Source: Glaciecola sp964195425
GTDB taxonomy: Bacteria > Pseudomonadota > Gammaproteobacteria > Enterobacterales > Alteromonadaceae
Direction of reading: 5' to 3'
Length of the DNA stretch: 64,000 nucleotides
NCBI GenBank assembly: GCA_964195425.1
Contig: CAXMOM010000031.1
Location: forward strand, 62,001 to 126,000
The translations under genes and the position numbers were made by a program. Within the stretch, counting starts at the first letter, position 1. The number at the start of each line of letters is the position of its first letter. Positions 26,164 to 35,976 of the stretch are shown here, one piece after another. Under the pieces are notes generated by a model. It was given only the letters and a program-made list of their open reading frames with translations. It was not told the origin of the DNA and searched no databases.

Positions 26164-28743
26164 TTATATTTTGGCAGGTGGCGTAATAACGTTACCTTGC
26201 CCAAAGTGACAACCAATTTCGTTTAGCTCTTGTAAAATCATTTCGTCGTCTATCCCATCGGCAATTACACCTATGCTCATTTCGTTAGCAATAAGTACAA
26301 TAGAGTTGACTAAGCGATGGTATTTGTCGGACATGCCAAAGGTATTGACCAAGTTGGGGTTGAGTTTGATATAGTCAAAGTCGTATTTGAATAGATGATT
26401 TAGCGAACCCGAATGGCTACCAAAGTTATCCAGAACGAGCGTAACGCCTAAACTCTGAAGCTTGTTAAGCATGTTAGGTAAATACTTAGTAAACCGTGTA
26501 AGCGCCAATTCAGACAGCTCAATCACCAAAAGCTCGCTCGTTATTTCGCTCGTTTCGATTTGGTGCACTAAATCTTCAAAAGACGATTTATGCAACAAAT
26601 GTTCTATAGAAAGACTTAAACCAATTTTTGTATTTTTATAATCAGGATATATACGCCAAGTATGCAGAATTCTAAACGTTTCTTCCATAAGTTGTTTATT
26701 AATGGTGTATGTTAGGCCACACTTGTCGGCCAAGGTCCAAAAATTTTCTGTGCCTGCGTATTTGGGATGTTGTGGCCAATTAATTGTGCATTCATAAAAT
26801 AATGTACTGTTATCGTGTAGGTCTTTAATAGGCTGTATTGCATACTCAAACTCACCTGCTTTGTAAGCTTTTCTGAAGGTACGTTCGTCGTCAATTTCTT
26901 CGATTAATTGATTACGCATACTAATATCGAAAATAATGTAGCGATTGCGGCCAAGGTTTTTAGCTTGATACATAGCGGCGTCTGCGTCGCGCAGCACGTC
27001 ATCGGCTTCTGTATAATCGCTTGTAATTTCGGCTACACCAATACTCGCGCCGGAAAACACTTCTTTATCTTCAATCACAAAAGACGCACTAATTGAATCT
27101 ACAATACGCTGCGCGACGTTTTCGACATCTGACATATTCGTGAATTTGTCGATTAAAATAACGAATTCATCTCCGCCCAAACGAGCGAGTAAATCGTGAC
27201 TTCGCTTACAGGCATCTATACGTTTGGAGGCCTCAATTAGAAACTCATCACCGGCATGGTGACCTAGCGTATCGTTGATGGTTTTAAACCTATCCAAATC
27301 TATGAAAAGTAGTGCGAAATTATGGTCGCTATAGCGCTGCTTACTGGCAATGGCTAAATTTAATCGGCTATTGAACATTACGCGATTTGGCAAATTTGTT
27401 AAGCCATCGTGATGGGCGTCATGAATAAGCTTCAACTCAACTTCTTTGCGCTGCTCAATTTGTTTTTTCAGCGATTCATTTGTTTCGTTTAGTTCAGCGG
27501 TTCGTTCTTGTACTTTTTCACTGAGCTGCTGATTGTACTCGATGAGCTTATTAGCGGCCTTACGCCTTTCCATCGCAACAGAGATATGCTGTGAAACAAA
27601 GCGTAAAATATCTAAATCGTCGTCGTCGTAGTCATCTCCTAAACCATAAGTTTGCAAGGCTATTACGCCTTTAACGATACCGTCTACTTCGAGTGTGGCA
27701 CCCATCCATGAGTTGCCTTCATTGAGCATTCTAACGACAAACTTACGTCCAATTTCGTTACTGTCTACCAGTTCGCATATTTTTGCACTGTTGATAAGTA
27801 CCGCTTCTTTACTACGGATAACATACTCAGTGAGTCCTCGTGTAAGCTGGCGGGTACTGTTAAACTCTTCATCACGACCCACAAAGTAGGGAAAACTTAA
27901 GTTTTCTTCGGTTTTATCAAGCAGAGCAATATAGCAGTTCTCAGCGTTGATCAATTGTTTCAAAGTACCATGCAATTTGGTATAAAAATCTATGATGTCG
28001 TCGTCTACCTTCGTAGACAATTCTGAAATTTCAAATAAGGCTTTTTGAAGCTGTTCAACCCGCTTTCGTTCGCTTATTTCTGCTTCAAGTGTATGGTTTG
28101 CATTAACCAATTGCTCGGTTCGTTCAGCAATAAGGGTTTCAGTGAAATCGCGATGCGTGATGCGATCGCGTGCACTTACTATATGCTGTGATATAAAAAT
28201 CAGAATTTCAAGATCGTCGGCGTCATAGCGGATATTATCGTTGTAACTTTGTACGACCATTGTGCCAATGACTTGGTTGTCGCGAATGATGGGCACGCCC
28301 ATAAGATCCACAGGCGGTGTCCCAAGTATTTCGAAATTATGCGTGGCTTGTAATTCTAGAAAGTTTTCTTTGGTAAGGGCTAAGGTTTCACCAGATCTCA
28401 ATATATGCGCGGTTACGCCGTTTTTAATTTTATCATAGCTGATGGTTTGGACGGTTTCTTCATCACGTTCATCTACAAAATATTCAAACTGAATTCTTCC
28501 TTCATTAACTTCATAAAAAGCGACGAAGAAGTTATCTGCTAACATAAAGCTAGATACAATATCATGGATTTCTGCATAAAGAGATTCAAAATTATCGAGT
28601 GAGCTAGCCAGCTCACTGATATTGTAGAGCGCTTTTTGGATGCGCTCAGAACGTTTGTATTTGTCGGTGAGACTTTGAAGCTGAGGCACTAACTCCCTCA
28701 GCTCGTGCTCTGACAATTCACCAATGATTTCATCTTTGGGCAT
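26164..28743 (-). CDS. Two-GAF diguanylate cyclase with degenerate EAL domain
   Basis: 859 residues from ATG 28743, no membrane segment. Two GAF domains (about 45-195 and 235-385) sit in similar settings, each followed by coiled coil. GGDEF is intact at 523-527 (RLGGDEFVIL). The EAL domain is recognisable in layout but has lost its catalytic residues: EAL reads ECT (651-653), DDFGTGYSS reads DNFGSHSGS and the late EGVE reads DGIDD. It is predicted to make c-di-GMP and not degrade it, with GAF domains sensing an unknown small ligand or redox state. It lies 56 bases downstream of the cytochrome c5 gene on the same strand. Confidence 0.92.
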   Translation of the reverse strand: MPKDEIIGELSEHELRELVPQLQSLTDKYKRSERIQKALYNISELASSLDNFESLYAEIHDIVSSFMLADNFFVAFYEVNEGRIQFEYFVDERDEETVQTISYDKIKNGVTAHILRSGETLALTKENFLELQATHNFEILGTPPVDLMGVPIIRDNQVIGTMVVQSYNDNIRYDADDLEILIFISQHIVSARDRITHRDFTETLIAERTEQLVNANHTLEAEISERKRVEQLQKALFEISELSTKVDDDIIDFYTKLHGTLKQLINAENCYIALLDKTEENLSFPYFVGRDEEFNSTRQLTRGLTEYVIRSKEAVLINSAKICELVDSNEIGRKFVVRMLNEGNSWMGATLEVDGIVKGVIALQTYGLGDDYDDDDLDILRFVSQHISVAMERRKAANKLIEYNQQLSEKVQERTAELNETNESLKKQIEQRKEVELKLIHDAHHDGLTNLPNRVMFNSRLNLAIASKQRYSDHNFALLFIDLDRFKTINDTLGHHAGDEFLIEASKRIDACKRSHDLLARLGGDEFVILIDKFTNMSDVENVAQRIVDSISASFVIEDKEVFSGASIGVAEITSDYTEADDVLRDADAAMYQAKNLGRNRYIIFDISMRNQLIEEIDDERTFRKAYKAGEFEYAIQPIKDLHDNSTLFYECTINWPQHPKYAGTENFWTLADKCGLTYTINKQLMEETFRILHTWRIYPDYKNTKIGLSLSIEHLLHKSSFEDLVHQIETSEITSELLVIELSELALTRFTKYLPNMLNKLQSLGVTLVLDNFGSHSGSLNHLFKYDFDYIKLNPNLVNTFGMSDKYHRLVNSIVLIANEMSIGVIADGIDDEMILQELNEIGCHFGQGNVITPPAKI

Positions 28744-28799
28744 AAAAAAACAATCCAATAATTGGTGAAAAAGAGTAAGTCTTAGGTTTAACTCGCTAG

Positions 28800-29204
28800 C
28801 TAAATGCCCTCAATCATGTAATCGATAGCTGCTTTGATATCGTCATTAGTACAATCGCTACATGCTCCCATAGCAGGCATGCTACCAATACCAACGATTG
28901 CATTTTGCCAGACTTTATCATAACCTTTTTTAGCAAGACGAGGTTGCCAGTCAGCAGCAACTTGTGTTTTTGGTGCTCCAATCAAGCCAACTGCGTGACA
29001 TGCGGAGCATGCGCCATTATATATATCTATACCAGAGCGTGGTCCAGCAGCTACTGCTGGACCGGCTGGAGCAGCACCTGCAATTTGTACTTTTCCAACG
29101 GGTTTTATTCTTTCTAGCAATTCGCTGTTGTCTTCTTGGGCGATGCTTCCTGCTATAAAACAAAAACTTGCAACTACAACTGCTATAAATGCTTTTACCT
29201 TCAC
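28800..29204 (-). CDS. Cytochrome c5-like monohaem periplasmic cytochrome
   Basis: 134 residues. A signal peptide (MKVKAFIAVVVASFCFIAGS) is followed by an Ala/Pro-rich linker and one class I cytochrome c domain. The haem motif is CSACH (about residue 70), the axial Met is in GSMPAMGACSDC, and that C..C pair is the disulfide typical of cytochrome c5. It carries electrons in the periplasm, usually towards a cytochrome oxidase. The following gene on the strand is the GAF-GGDEF protein. Confidence 0.92.
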   Translation of the reverse strand: MKVKAFIAVVVASFCFIAGSIAQEDNSELLERIKPVGKVQIAGAAPAGPAVAAGPRSGIDIYNGACSACHAVGLIGAPKTQVAADWQPRLAKKGYDKVWQNAIVGIGSMPAMGACSDCTNDDIKAAIDYMIEGI

Positions 29205-29588
29205 GATAATCTCCGAATAATTAAATATTTCACTACCTCAATTATAACCACATACAGAAGCTTAACAACTCCTTCGTGCATCTTAGGTCATATTTCAATG
29301 ATTTATTTGCGCAGTCAGGTTTACGGCAAGGGATTACAGGTTTCTTTTTCAAAATGTCAGCAAAACAATGAATGCCACTCTATACATGAGTTAACGGCTC
29401 GTTTTAAAAAACCTTAAGCGTGAATTATTACGTTTTTCTAACGATTTGGCTAATTTCGTATATTTATTTGCCATGCGTGTTAGATTGGTTCTGTACTTGC
29501 TTAATGTTCGTTATTTTTGCTATTGAAAATCTTTGTATGTAGCTATAAATGACTAACAAAAATACCATTATACAAAAGGAATTACCTC
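29205..29588. other. Intergenic region between divergent cytochrome c5 and YHS genes
   Basis: 384 bases with no credible gene. It must carry both divergent promoters. It is AT-rich towards the YHS gene, with ACAAAAGGAATTACCTC as the ribosome site of that gene. No clear operator was seen. Confidence 0.5.
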
Positions 29589-30041
29589 ATGAAAACTATG
29601 CGTTTGCCATTGCTAGTGATACTTTTATTAAGCGTTTTTACCAGTGCTGCTTTTGCCAAAGACCCTATTAAAACCGGGACTTTTAACAACAAGGCCATAT
29701 ATGGTTTTGATACTGTTGCTTATTTTACGCAGGGTAAGCCAATAAAAGGGCAAGACGATGTAACTAGTGAATGGCGCGGCGCTACGTGGCATTTTTCGAA
29801 TGTTGAACACAAAACTATGTTTGATGATAGCCCAGAAAAATATGCGCCCCAGTACGGTGGCCATTGTGCTTACGCTATGTCAAAAGGCAAATTTGTTGGT
29901 ATAGACGAAGATGCCTTTACTATTTACAACGAAAAGCTCTATCTCAATTATAGTAAAGGCGTACGTGAAGATTGGCTTAAAGACAAAGACGGGTCTATTC
30001 AACTTGCTGACGACGAATATGCGGCAAAAGCCGATCTCTAG
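29589..30041 (+). CDS. Exported YHS domain protein
   Basis: 150 residues. A signal peptide ending SAAFA at residue 23, then a YHS domain: NNKAIYGFDTVAYF, GATWHFSNVEHKTMFDDSPEKYAPQYGGHCAYAM. The YHS family is associated with metal binding (the GGHCAYA Cys and His are present), but its activity is not established. AAAGGA lies 7 bases before the ATG. Predicted to be periplasmic. No operon partner. Confidence 0.85.
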   Translation: MKTMRLPLLVILLLSVFTSAAFAKDPIKTGTFNNKAIYGFDTVAYFTQGKPIKGQDDVTSEWRGATWHFSNVEHKTMFDDSPEKYAPQYGGHCAYAMSKGKFVGIDEDAFTIYNEKLYLNYSKGVREDWLKDKDGSIQLADDEYAAKADL

Positions 30042-30116
30042 TTGAATGGTGATGCCGGAATTTTTCAAATATTACCAAGCATGATTTACTAACCGTTACA
30101 TGTCATCTTGGTAAAG

Positions 30117-31520
30117 TTACTCGAAAATTTCTCGCCGGTGAAAAAGTCGATCGTCGCCTCGGTATAGACCAAATGTGGCTATAGCTGAGGGGCTGTCATC
30201 ATAATCACCGTCACCATCCCAATGCTATCATCATCTTTTAAATGTATTTCTAGTCCATCATCACTGGTGCTGTCGGCCAGTGCTTGAAATATTGCTTGTT
30301 GTGATTTAGTTACCGAAGTTTTAAACCAAACTGTCACTGAAAAGGCATCTAAACCATCAACCACACTGCTAGGCACATCAAGCCAATCACTGGTGCTGTT
30401 TGCGCTTAAATCCAGGGATTTATTAATTCTTGCTTCGTTTATAGGGGCTGGTACACCGTTAGAGCTACCATTAAATCCACCTATTTCATCAATAACATCA
30501 GTGCCTAGCCCAGTGTAGCCGCATTAATCAAAACGGTAGTCTAATATAGCTGTGGTGATTGGTATAGGGCAGGATCGTGCACTGCCATCGTAGTTATTAC
30601 CCGCATTTTGCTGGTTAAAAATCTCGGTGATTTCTGACAGCGGCAGCGCTGAGTCAAATATAGTCAGTTCGTCAAGCAAACCATCCCACGCCTGATTGGC
30701 ATCAAAACCACCACCCAGAGCATCTTGCTCTTGTCCAATTATTAGCCCAGTAGGATTAATATCCAATGCGCCGCTTCCACCAGCATTACCACATTGGACA
30801 AAGGCACCATCAACGTAATAAGAAAGATTAGTGCCTGTGCGCGTCCAGACTAAATGATGCCAATTACCATCGCCTACGCCGCCATTGCTTAAGCTGGTGC
30901 TTGCGCCTTCTATATGCGGTCGAAATGTACTGTTGTTGGGGAAGAGCATTATCATTTCATTCTGTTGCCCAGCGTGGTCATTCCGGCTGCAACGCCATGA
31001 TGATTGTTTAAAGACTTGTCGAGTACTTCATTGGGCGATCCGTTCCAGTCCAATGCATCGAAGCGGTATCCTGCAATTGGTATTGTAGTTTGCGCCACAA
31101 TCCTAACTGAAAAGTAATTATCGTTATCGTTATCGGCGTCGTTGTCTGATGACCAAATCCATTGCGCGCTTCTTTCAACACGCGATACGTTTCTCCTGGG
31201 TCTAACGCCATTGGTGCCATAATTCGATTTCGGCTGATAATTATTCCAACCTGTTGTGCTAACAACATAGTCAGTCGAATTCGTATTAAGCGTAGTGAGA
31301 CCATTTGAAAATGTATGGTCTGTACCGCTTATTTCAAAGTCACCTAGAAAACCAGTCACACCGCCCTCATCGGTTCCTTTGATATGCAAATAATAATCCT
31401 GTCCGGCAGTACTCAAATTATTCATCGATAATTCATCGGAATTATTAAGTTTTTTCGCATCAACTAGCGTGCATGTAGATGTTAGTGACAGTGTTAATTG
31501 TATAGATGGATTGTCTGCTG
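30117..31520 (-). pseudogene. MshQ-like LamG-domain gene, broken by several lesions
   Basis: Remnants of at least two LamG/concanavalin-like domains with MshQ-type ends, readable only by switching frames. (1) 31520 to about 30952 carries GGVTGFLGDFEISG and IAGYRFDALDWNGSPNE. (2) 30955-30524 carries GNWHHLVWTRTGTNLSYYVD and DELTIFDSALPLSEI. (3) The frame continues past an in-frame TAA at 30524-30526 (DYRFD-stop-CGYTGLG, GAA changed to TAA). (4) It shifts near 30215 and ends DDSPSAIATFGLYRGDDR ... REIFE at 30117. An in-frame TAA also blocks the 5' side at 31521-31523. MshQ belongs to MSHA pilus assembly; no other msh gene is here. Confidence 0.75.
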
Positions 31521-31718
31521 CTTAAACCAATAAAGAGATAAAAACTATAGGCGATATTTACGACGCGCCAGAATCGCTTGAAGAAATGCTAGATATAGTG
31601 ATATTGTTCATATGGAATCGTAATGGAATCATCGATTTAACTTCAAAATATACCACTGGGATGTGTGCAAATACGAAATCAAGCTCATTAGATGTCCGAA
31701 TAACGGGGTGATTTAAGA

Positions 31719-32825
31719 ATGAAAGCCAACGCCGTGAGTGCTCTGTTACCTCAAGAACAAAGAGCGCGTGTTCTATTAGCATCATTACCTTATATTATTA
31801 TTTTAACGCTAATCAGTACCTTTTCTAGCGTGACTATCGGCAAAACTACTCAAAACGACCTCGTTATTTATAATTGGGAAGATTTCATGCCTGAAGCTGT
31901 GCTCGATGACTTTTATGAAGCGACCGGCTACAAGGTGCGGCAAGTGTATTTCACTTCTGAAAGAGAGGCCCGAGAGTTAATACTTGAAAATCGAGGCAAA
32001 GGTATGGACTTGATGGTGACTAGCCGATACGAGTTAAATGTATTATTGAACCAGACCGATATTTTTGCTCCTATTCCATATGCCGATTTAAAAAACCTAC
32101 TGCACTTAGACCCTATATGGAAGATAAAATCAGCTAGTGTTTTAGACATAAGTGTTCCTTGGGTTTGGGGTACGACTGGGATTTTATACCGTAAAGACTT
32201 AGTCGAGTTAGATACTATTACATGGATGGATTTAATGTCTCCACCGCTAGCGTCCAAGGGTAAAGTAATGATGATACCCTCCGTCCGTGATGTTATTGCG
32301 ACAGCCCTATTAGCACTAAATGAATCCATAAATACGAATGACGAAGCCACTATTCTACACGCTGGCAAACTCCTTCAATCACAAAAAGACGAAGTGGCGG
32401 CTTATCAATTTCTTGTGTCGGAGATAGTGGTTGGTCAAATACATATGTCGCTCTCGTACAGCTCGGATGCGGCAGAATTTTTGGCGCTAGATGACAATAT
32501 TGCATATGTGCTTCCAAATGATAAAACAACAGTTTGGTTGAATAGCTTAGCGGTGTTTCAATCTAGTGATAAAAAAGATATCGCTTTTCAGTTTATCGAC
32601 TTTGTAAATGAGCCAAAGCGCGCTGCTTACATTGCTGAATATCTTGCTACCTCGTCAGCCAATAAAGCAGCGACAGCATATTTTAGCGAAGAATACCTCA
32701 GTGAGCCTAGTCTGAATGTTCCAAGCAATGTACTTGAATCTGCTGAAATGTATGAGGTATTGAGTCCAGAAACTACCAGTAAATACAATGCTATTTATTA
32801 TAACGTTTTAAGATCGGAACTCTGA
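31719..32825 (+). CDS. PotD/NspS-like periplasmic polyamine-binding protein
   Basis: 368 residues. An N-terminal hydrophobic signal (SLPYIIILTLISTFSSVTIG) is followed by a PotD-family fold: LVIYNWEDFMPEAVLDDFYEATG, GKGMDLMVTSRYELN, VPWVWGTTGILYRKD, SYSSDAAEFLALDDNIAYVLP and TTVWLNSLAVFQSSDKK. No transporter genes follow. Instead the next gene, one base away, encodes a membrane GGDEF protein. This is the arrangement of Vibrio cholerae NspS-MbaA, where NspS reports periplasmic spermidine and norspermidine to a c-di-GMP enzyme. I infer a sensory rather than transport role; the ligand is not known. Confidence 0.85.
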   Translation: MKANAVSALLPQEQRARVLLASLPYIIILTLISTFSSVTIGKTTQNDLVIYNWEDFMPEAVLDDFYEATGYKVRQVYFTSEREARELILENRGKGMDLMVTSRYELNVLLNQTDIFAPIPYADLKNLLHLDPIWKIKSASVLDISVPWVWGTTGILYRKDLVELDTITWMDLMSPPLASKGKVMMIPSVRDVIATALLALNESINTNDEATILHAGKLLQSQKDEVAAYQFLVSEIVVGQIHMSLSYSSDAAEFLALDDNIAYVLPNDKTTVWLNSLAVFQSSDKKDIAFQFIDFVNEPKRAAYIAEYLATSSANKAATAYFSEEYLSEPSLNVPSNVLESAEMYEVLSPETTSKYNAIYYNVLRSEL

Positions 32826-32826
32826 C

Positions 32827-35295
32827 GTGCAGCTAAGAAAAAAGATATTCATACCGCTTGTTCTAGCGCTTACCATTCCAGTATTGTTGGTTGATCTATA
32901 CGCGTATAACTTTTTGGTAGAGGAAACGCGTAACAATTTCATGCAAAGTATTGATGACGTAAATACTAATGTAGGTACTTCGATTAATGAAATACTGAAC
33001 AGTGCTGGCAAGGATTTGAGTGTATTTGCCGCCACGAGGTTATTTCAAAACTATGTAACGCTTGATGAGATTCGTTATGATACTCATCAGCCACAAGTTT
33101 ATATTCAACTATTACAGTATCAAGATGCTCATCCAGAGTACTTTTTAATGCAGCTCGTATTGTCGGATGGTCAAGTCGATTCATCGGTAGACAACAGAGA
33201 ATCGGTGTTGCCTGTATTTTCTGTAGCGGATTGGCGTTTTTTTCAAGAATTTGAAAGCGTGAACACCGGTGAGACTAAATATCATATGGATTTTGAGCCT
33301 ACCTTACAAAAGTTCATAATCAGCTTGTCGACACCAATGAAATACTCATCGCTTGAATTAGATGACACCACACAAAACCCGCGCGCCACTTACTTCTCTC
33401 TATCAATGTACGCAGATAGAATTGCGGCCTTACTATCTAAAAGACTAAACTTAACAAACATACCATTAGTAATTGTTACTCAAGACAATCAGATTATCGC
33501 GCATGCAACAAATGATGAATTTACTGTTGCTGAGTTAAATAATGCCAATATTTTCGGCGTTAAAACGCCAACACAAGTCTTTATAGATCAACGAAGTTAT
33601 TTATTGGTGCCTTATAAGTTAGCAGCGGGTATGACTTTATATTCTGTAATGCCAAACAGCATATTGAATCAGACAGCACGTACCTTATTTATAGAAGTTA
33701 CGCTGTTTCTAATTCTCTTTATTCTTATCATTAGTGGTCTTGGTTTTTTCATTCTCAATAGATTTATTTTAAAGCCAATATCTTCAATGCAGTTGCTGGT
33801 CACCGATATAGCAGAAGGTAAAATGAACACAGTAGCGCCGGTGGTAAATAGCAAAGATGAACTAGGCTTTTTGTTGCATGCGCTTGTTGATATGCGCGAC
33901 AATATAAATGCGAGCCAGAATTCTACAAAGCAACTCGCTTTTTTTGACTCATTAACAAATCTGCCGAATAGAAGTACATTCCAAACTCAGCTTGATTATT
34001 CAATAGTCTGCGCTAGCAAGGCGCAAGAACGTTTTGCAGTTGTATTTATTGACTTAGATAACTTTAAAAAAGTGAATGACACGCTGGGTCATGATGCGGG
34101 TGACGAACTACTGCTAAGTGCTTCATCGCGCATTAAAAAAGCTTTGAGCATTCCACAATATACCCTTGACAACGTGACTCAAAAGTCTAATAAAACGATT
34201 TTTCTTGCACGTCTTGGCGGTGATGAATTTACAATGTTAATTCCGGTAAATAAGACCAAAGAGGAGGTTCGTATACGCTTAATGGATGTTGTGCAAACCT
34301 TGTCGGTTGAGTTTAACCTTGGTGGTGATAGAGTTAACATTGGTGCAAGTATCGGTGTGGCTTTTTATCCGTCTAGTGCAAATAATGCAAAAGACTTATT
34401 AAAAAGTGCAGACTTAGCTATGTATGATGCGAAACGTCAGGGCACAAACAAAATTGTGTTTTATTATCCGCAACTTCGACAAACTTTAGTTAATGCTAAT
34501 AAAATTGAAATCATCCTTAGAGAGGCCATTGAGACTGAGGATTTTTCATTTGATTTCCACCCTCGTATGAACCTGAGGGACTATTCGATTAAAGGATTTG
34601 AAATTGATTTAAATTGGCGGCATCCCAAATTAGCAAAGCTTTCTTCAACACAGCTGTATGCATACTTGCGAATTAATGGGAAATTACACCTTTTTAGTCA
34701 CTTGATGATCAAAAAGGCTACAGCGAAAATGAAGCAATGGCTGTCGTTGGGATACAAAAATTGCAGCGTGGCGATTAATGTATCTAGTGCCCAACTAGAG
34801 GAGCCCGAGTTTGTAGCTACCATCGAAAATGCGTTAAATGAAGCGAAAATTCCTAGCAAATATTTAATAATAGAATTTACAATATCGTCGGCATTTAGAG
34901 ATTCAGAAAAAGTGATAACAACACTACATCAGTTAAATGAGTTGGGCATAAGCATCACCTTAAATGAATTTGCTCAAGGCTTAGCGTCATTCCAACATCT
35001 GCGCGACCTGCCTATTAATCAAATAAAGCTAGAAGAAACCTTTGTAAGCGATGCTGTTCAAGGTAATTTCGAATTTTTAAGGGCGCTCATCAGTTTTACG
35101 AAGGGACTTGATATTGATTGTATTGTAGAAGGAGTGACTACGTCAACGCGGCATGATGCACTTTTACTCAGTGGCTGTGAGTACGCACAAGGGCCTTATT
35201 ATGCAAAGCCTCTAAGTGAAGCACATGTTGATAATTTCATTGAATCACTGCACGATAAAAACAATAGCGTTGGCCCTTTTCTTGGGGATAAATAG
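32827..35295 (+). CDS. MbaA-like membrane diguanylate cyclase (Cache-HAMP-GGDEF-degenerate EAL)
   Basis: 822 residues from GTG 32827. Membrane helix 1 (about 8-30), a periplasmic Cache-like domain (about 35-275) that would face the binding protein, helix 2 (about 283-310), HAMP (about 311-360), GGDEF (about 375-540) with intact RLGGDEF at 464-468, then an EAL-like domain. The EAL triplet reads EID (592-594), DDFGTGYSS reads NEFAQGLAS, and the late EGVE reads EGVT. It therefore probably only makes c-di-GMP. The one-base gap to the binding-protein gene implies coupled translation. MbaA itself is a membrane GGDEF-EAL protein controlled by NspS. Confidence 0.9.
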   Translation: MQLRKKIFIPLVLALTIPVLLVDLYAYNFLVEETRNNFMQSIDDVNTNVGTSINEILNSAGKDLSVFAATRLFQNYVTLDEIRYDTHQPQVYIQLLQYQDAHPEYFLMQLVLSDGQVDSSVDNRESVLPVFSVADWRFFQEFESVNTGETKYHMDFEPTLQKFIISLSTPMKYSSLELDDTTQNPRATYFSLSMYADRIAALLSKRLNLTNIPLVIVTQDNQIIAHATNDEFTVAELNNANIFGVKTPTQVFIDQRSYLLVPYKLAAGMTLYSVMPNSILNQTARTLFIEVTLFLILFILIISGLGFFILNRFILKPISSMQLLVTDIAEGKMNTVAPVVNSKDELGFLLHALVDMRDNINASQNSTKQLAFFDSLTNLPNRSTFQTQLDYSIVCASKAQERFAVVFIDLDNFKKVNDTLGHDAGDELLLSASSRIKKALSIPQYTLDNVTQKSNKTIFLARLGGDEFTMLIPVNKTKEEVRIRLMDVVQTLSVEFNLGGDRVNIGASIGVAFYPSSANNAKDLLKSADLAMYDAKRQGTNKIVFYYPQLRQTLVNANKIEIILREAIETEDFSFDFHPRMNLRDYSIKGFEIDLNWRHPKLAKLSSTQLYAYLRINGKLHLFSHLMIKKATAKMKQWLSLGYKNCSVAINVSSAQLEEPEFVATIENALNEAKIPSKYLIIEFTISSAFRDSEKVITTLHQLNELGISITLNEFAQGLASFQHLRDLPINQIKLEETFVSDAVQGNFEFLRALISFTKGLDIDCIVEGVTTSTRHDALLLSGCEYAQGPYYAKPLSEAHVDNFIESLHDKNNSVGPFLGDK

Positions 35296-35398
35296 TCGTA
35301 TGAAAAACTGTAACGATTGCGATACTCGCGCTTTTAACAAATGCATATGCAAACCCGTGAGGGGTGATCTATCTTAGTGAATCGGTAGTTTTAATAGT

Positions 35399-35962
35399 AT
35401 GAAAACTATTGAACCAATAAATCTTGTCACACTTGTCGATAACAAAGGCAATACCACCGGATATGCAGAAAAAATGGAAGCACACTTGCGTGGTGACCTC
35501 CATCTTGCGTTTTCCTTAATGATAATGCGTAGGCAAGGGGAGAGCATAGAGTACCTCTTGCAGCGCAGAGCGAACCACAAATATCATAGTGGTGGTTTGT
35601 GGGCAAATACCTGCTGTTCTCACCCCTTTCCTCATGAGAATATTGAGGACGCGGCGCAAAGAAGAGTATCTGAAGAACTTGGCATTAATAGCGTGTTGAG
35701 TTTGTCGACAATAGGCCAAATTTGTTATAAATACTCACTCGACAACAACATGATTGAACATGAGTTCGACAATATTGTTGTGACGGAAGTAGAGGATGTT
35801 CAGTGGCAAAAAAATCCAGACGAAGTCATGGAGGTGCGGTGGTGGAAGGAGCATGAAATAGTAAAGTGGCTGAAAAATAATCCTACTATATTCACAGCAT
35901 GGTTCCCGCAGGTCTTCGAATATATTAAGGATAATAATTTGCTACCAACACCTAGTTTATAG
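35399..35962 (+). CDS. idi: Isopentenyl-diphosphate delta-isomerase, type I
   Basis: 187 residues, Nudix-related type I isomerase. HKYHSGGLWANTCCSHPFPHE carries the active-site Cys and metal-binding His residues; RRVSEELGI is the Nudix-like helix; EHEFDNIVV holds the acidic catalytic segment (Glu of EHE). It converts isopentenyl to dimethylallyl diphosphate, the starter for GGPP. It is convergent with the retinal/carotenoid genes (14-base gap to blh) and supplies them. Confidence 0.96.
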   Translation: MKTIEPINLVTLVDNKGNTTGYAEKMEAHLRGDLHLAFSLMIMRRQGESIEYLLQRRANHKYHSGGLWANTCCSHPFPHENIEDAAQRRVSEELGINSVLSLSTIGQICYKYSLDNNMIEHEFDNIVVTEVEDVQWQKNPDEVMEVRWWKEHEIVKWLKNNPTIFTAWFPQVFEYIKDNNLLPTPSL

Positions 35963-35976
35963 ACCCTAAATATAGC

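Noticed and set aside
29136..29417. Open frame of 93 codons on the plus strand opposite the cytochrome c5 start
   Set aside because: It overlaps the cytochrome gene and its promoter, has low-complexity composition, no ribosome site and no family resemblance.
31558..31785. 75-codon minus-strand open frame upstream of the LamG pseudogene
   Set aside because: It overlaps the start of the PotD-like gene, lacks family motifs, and I could not connect it convincingly to the pseudogene.
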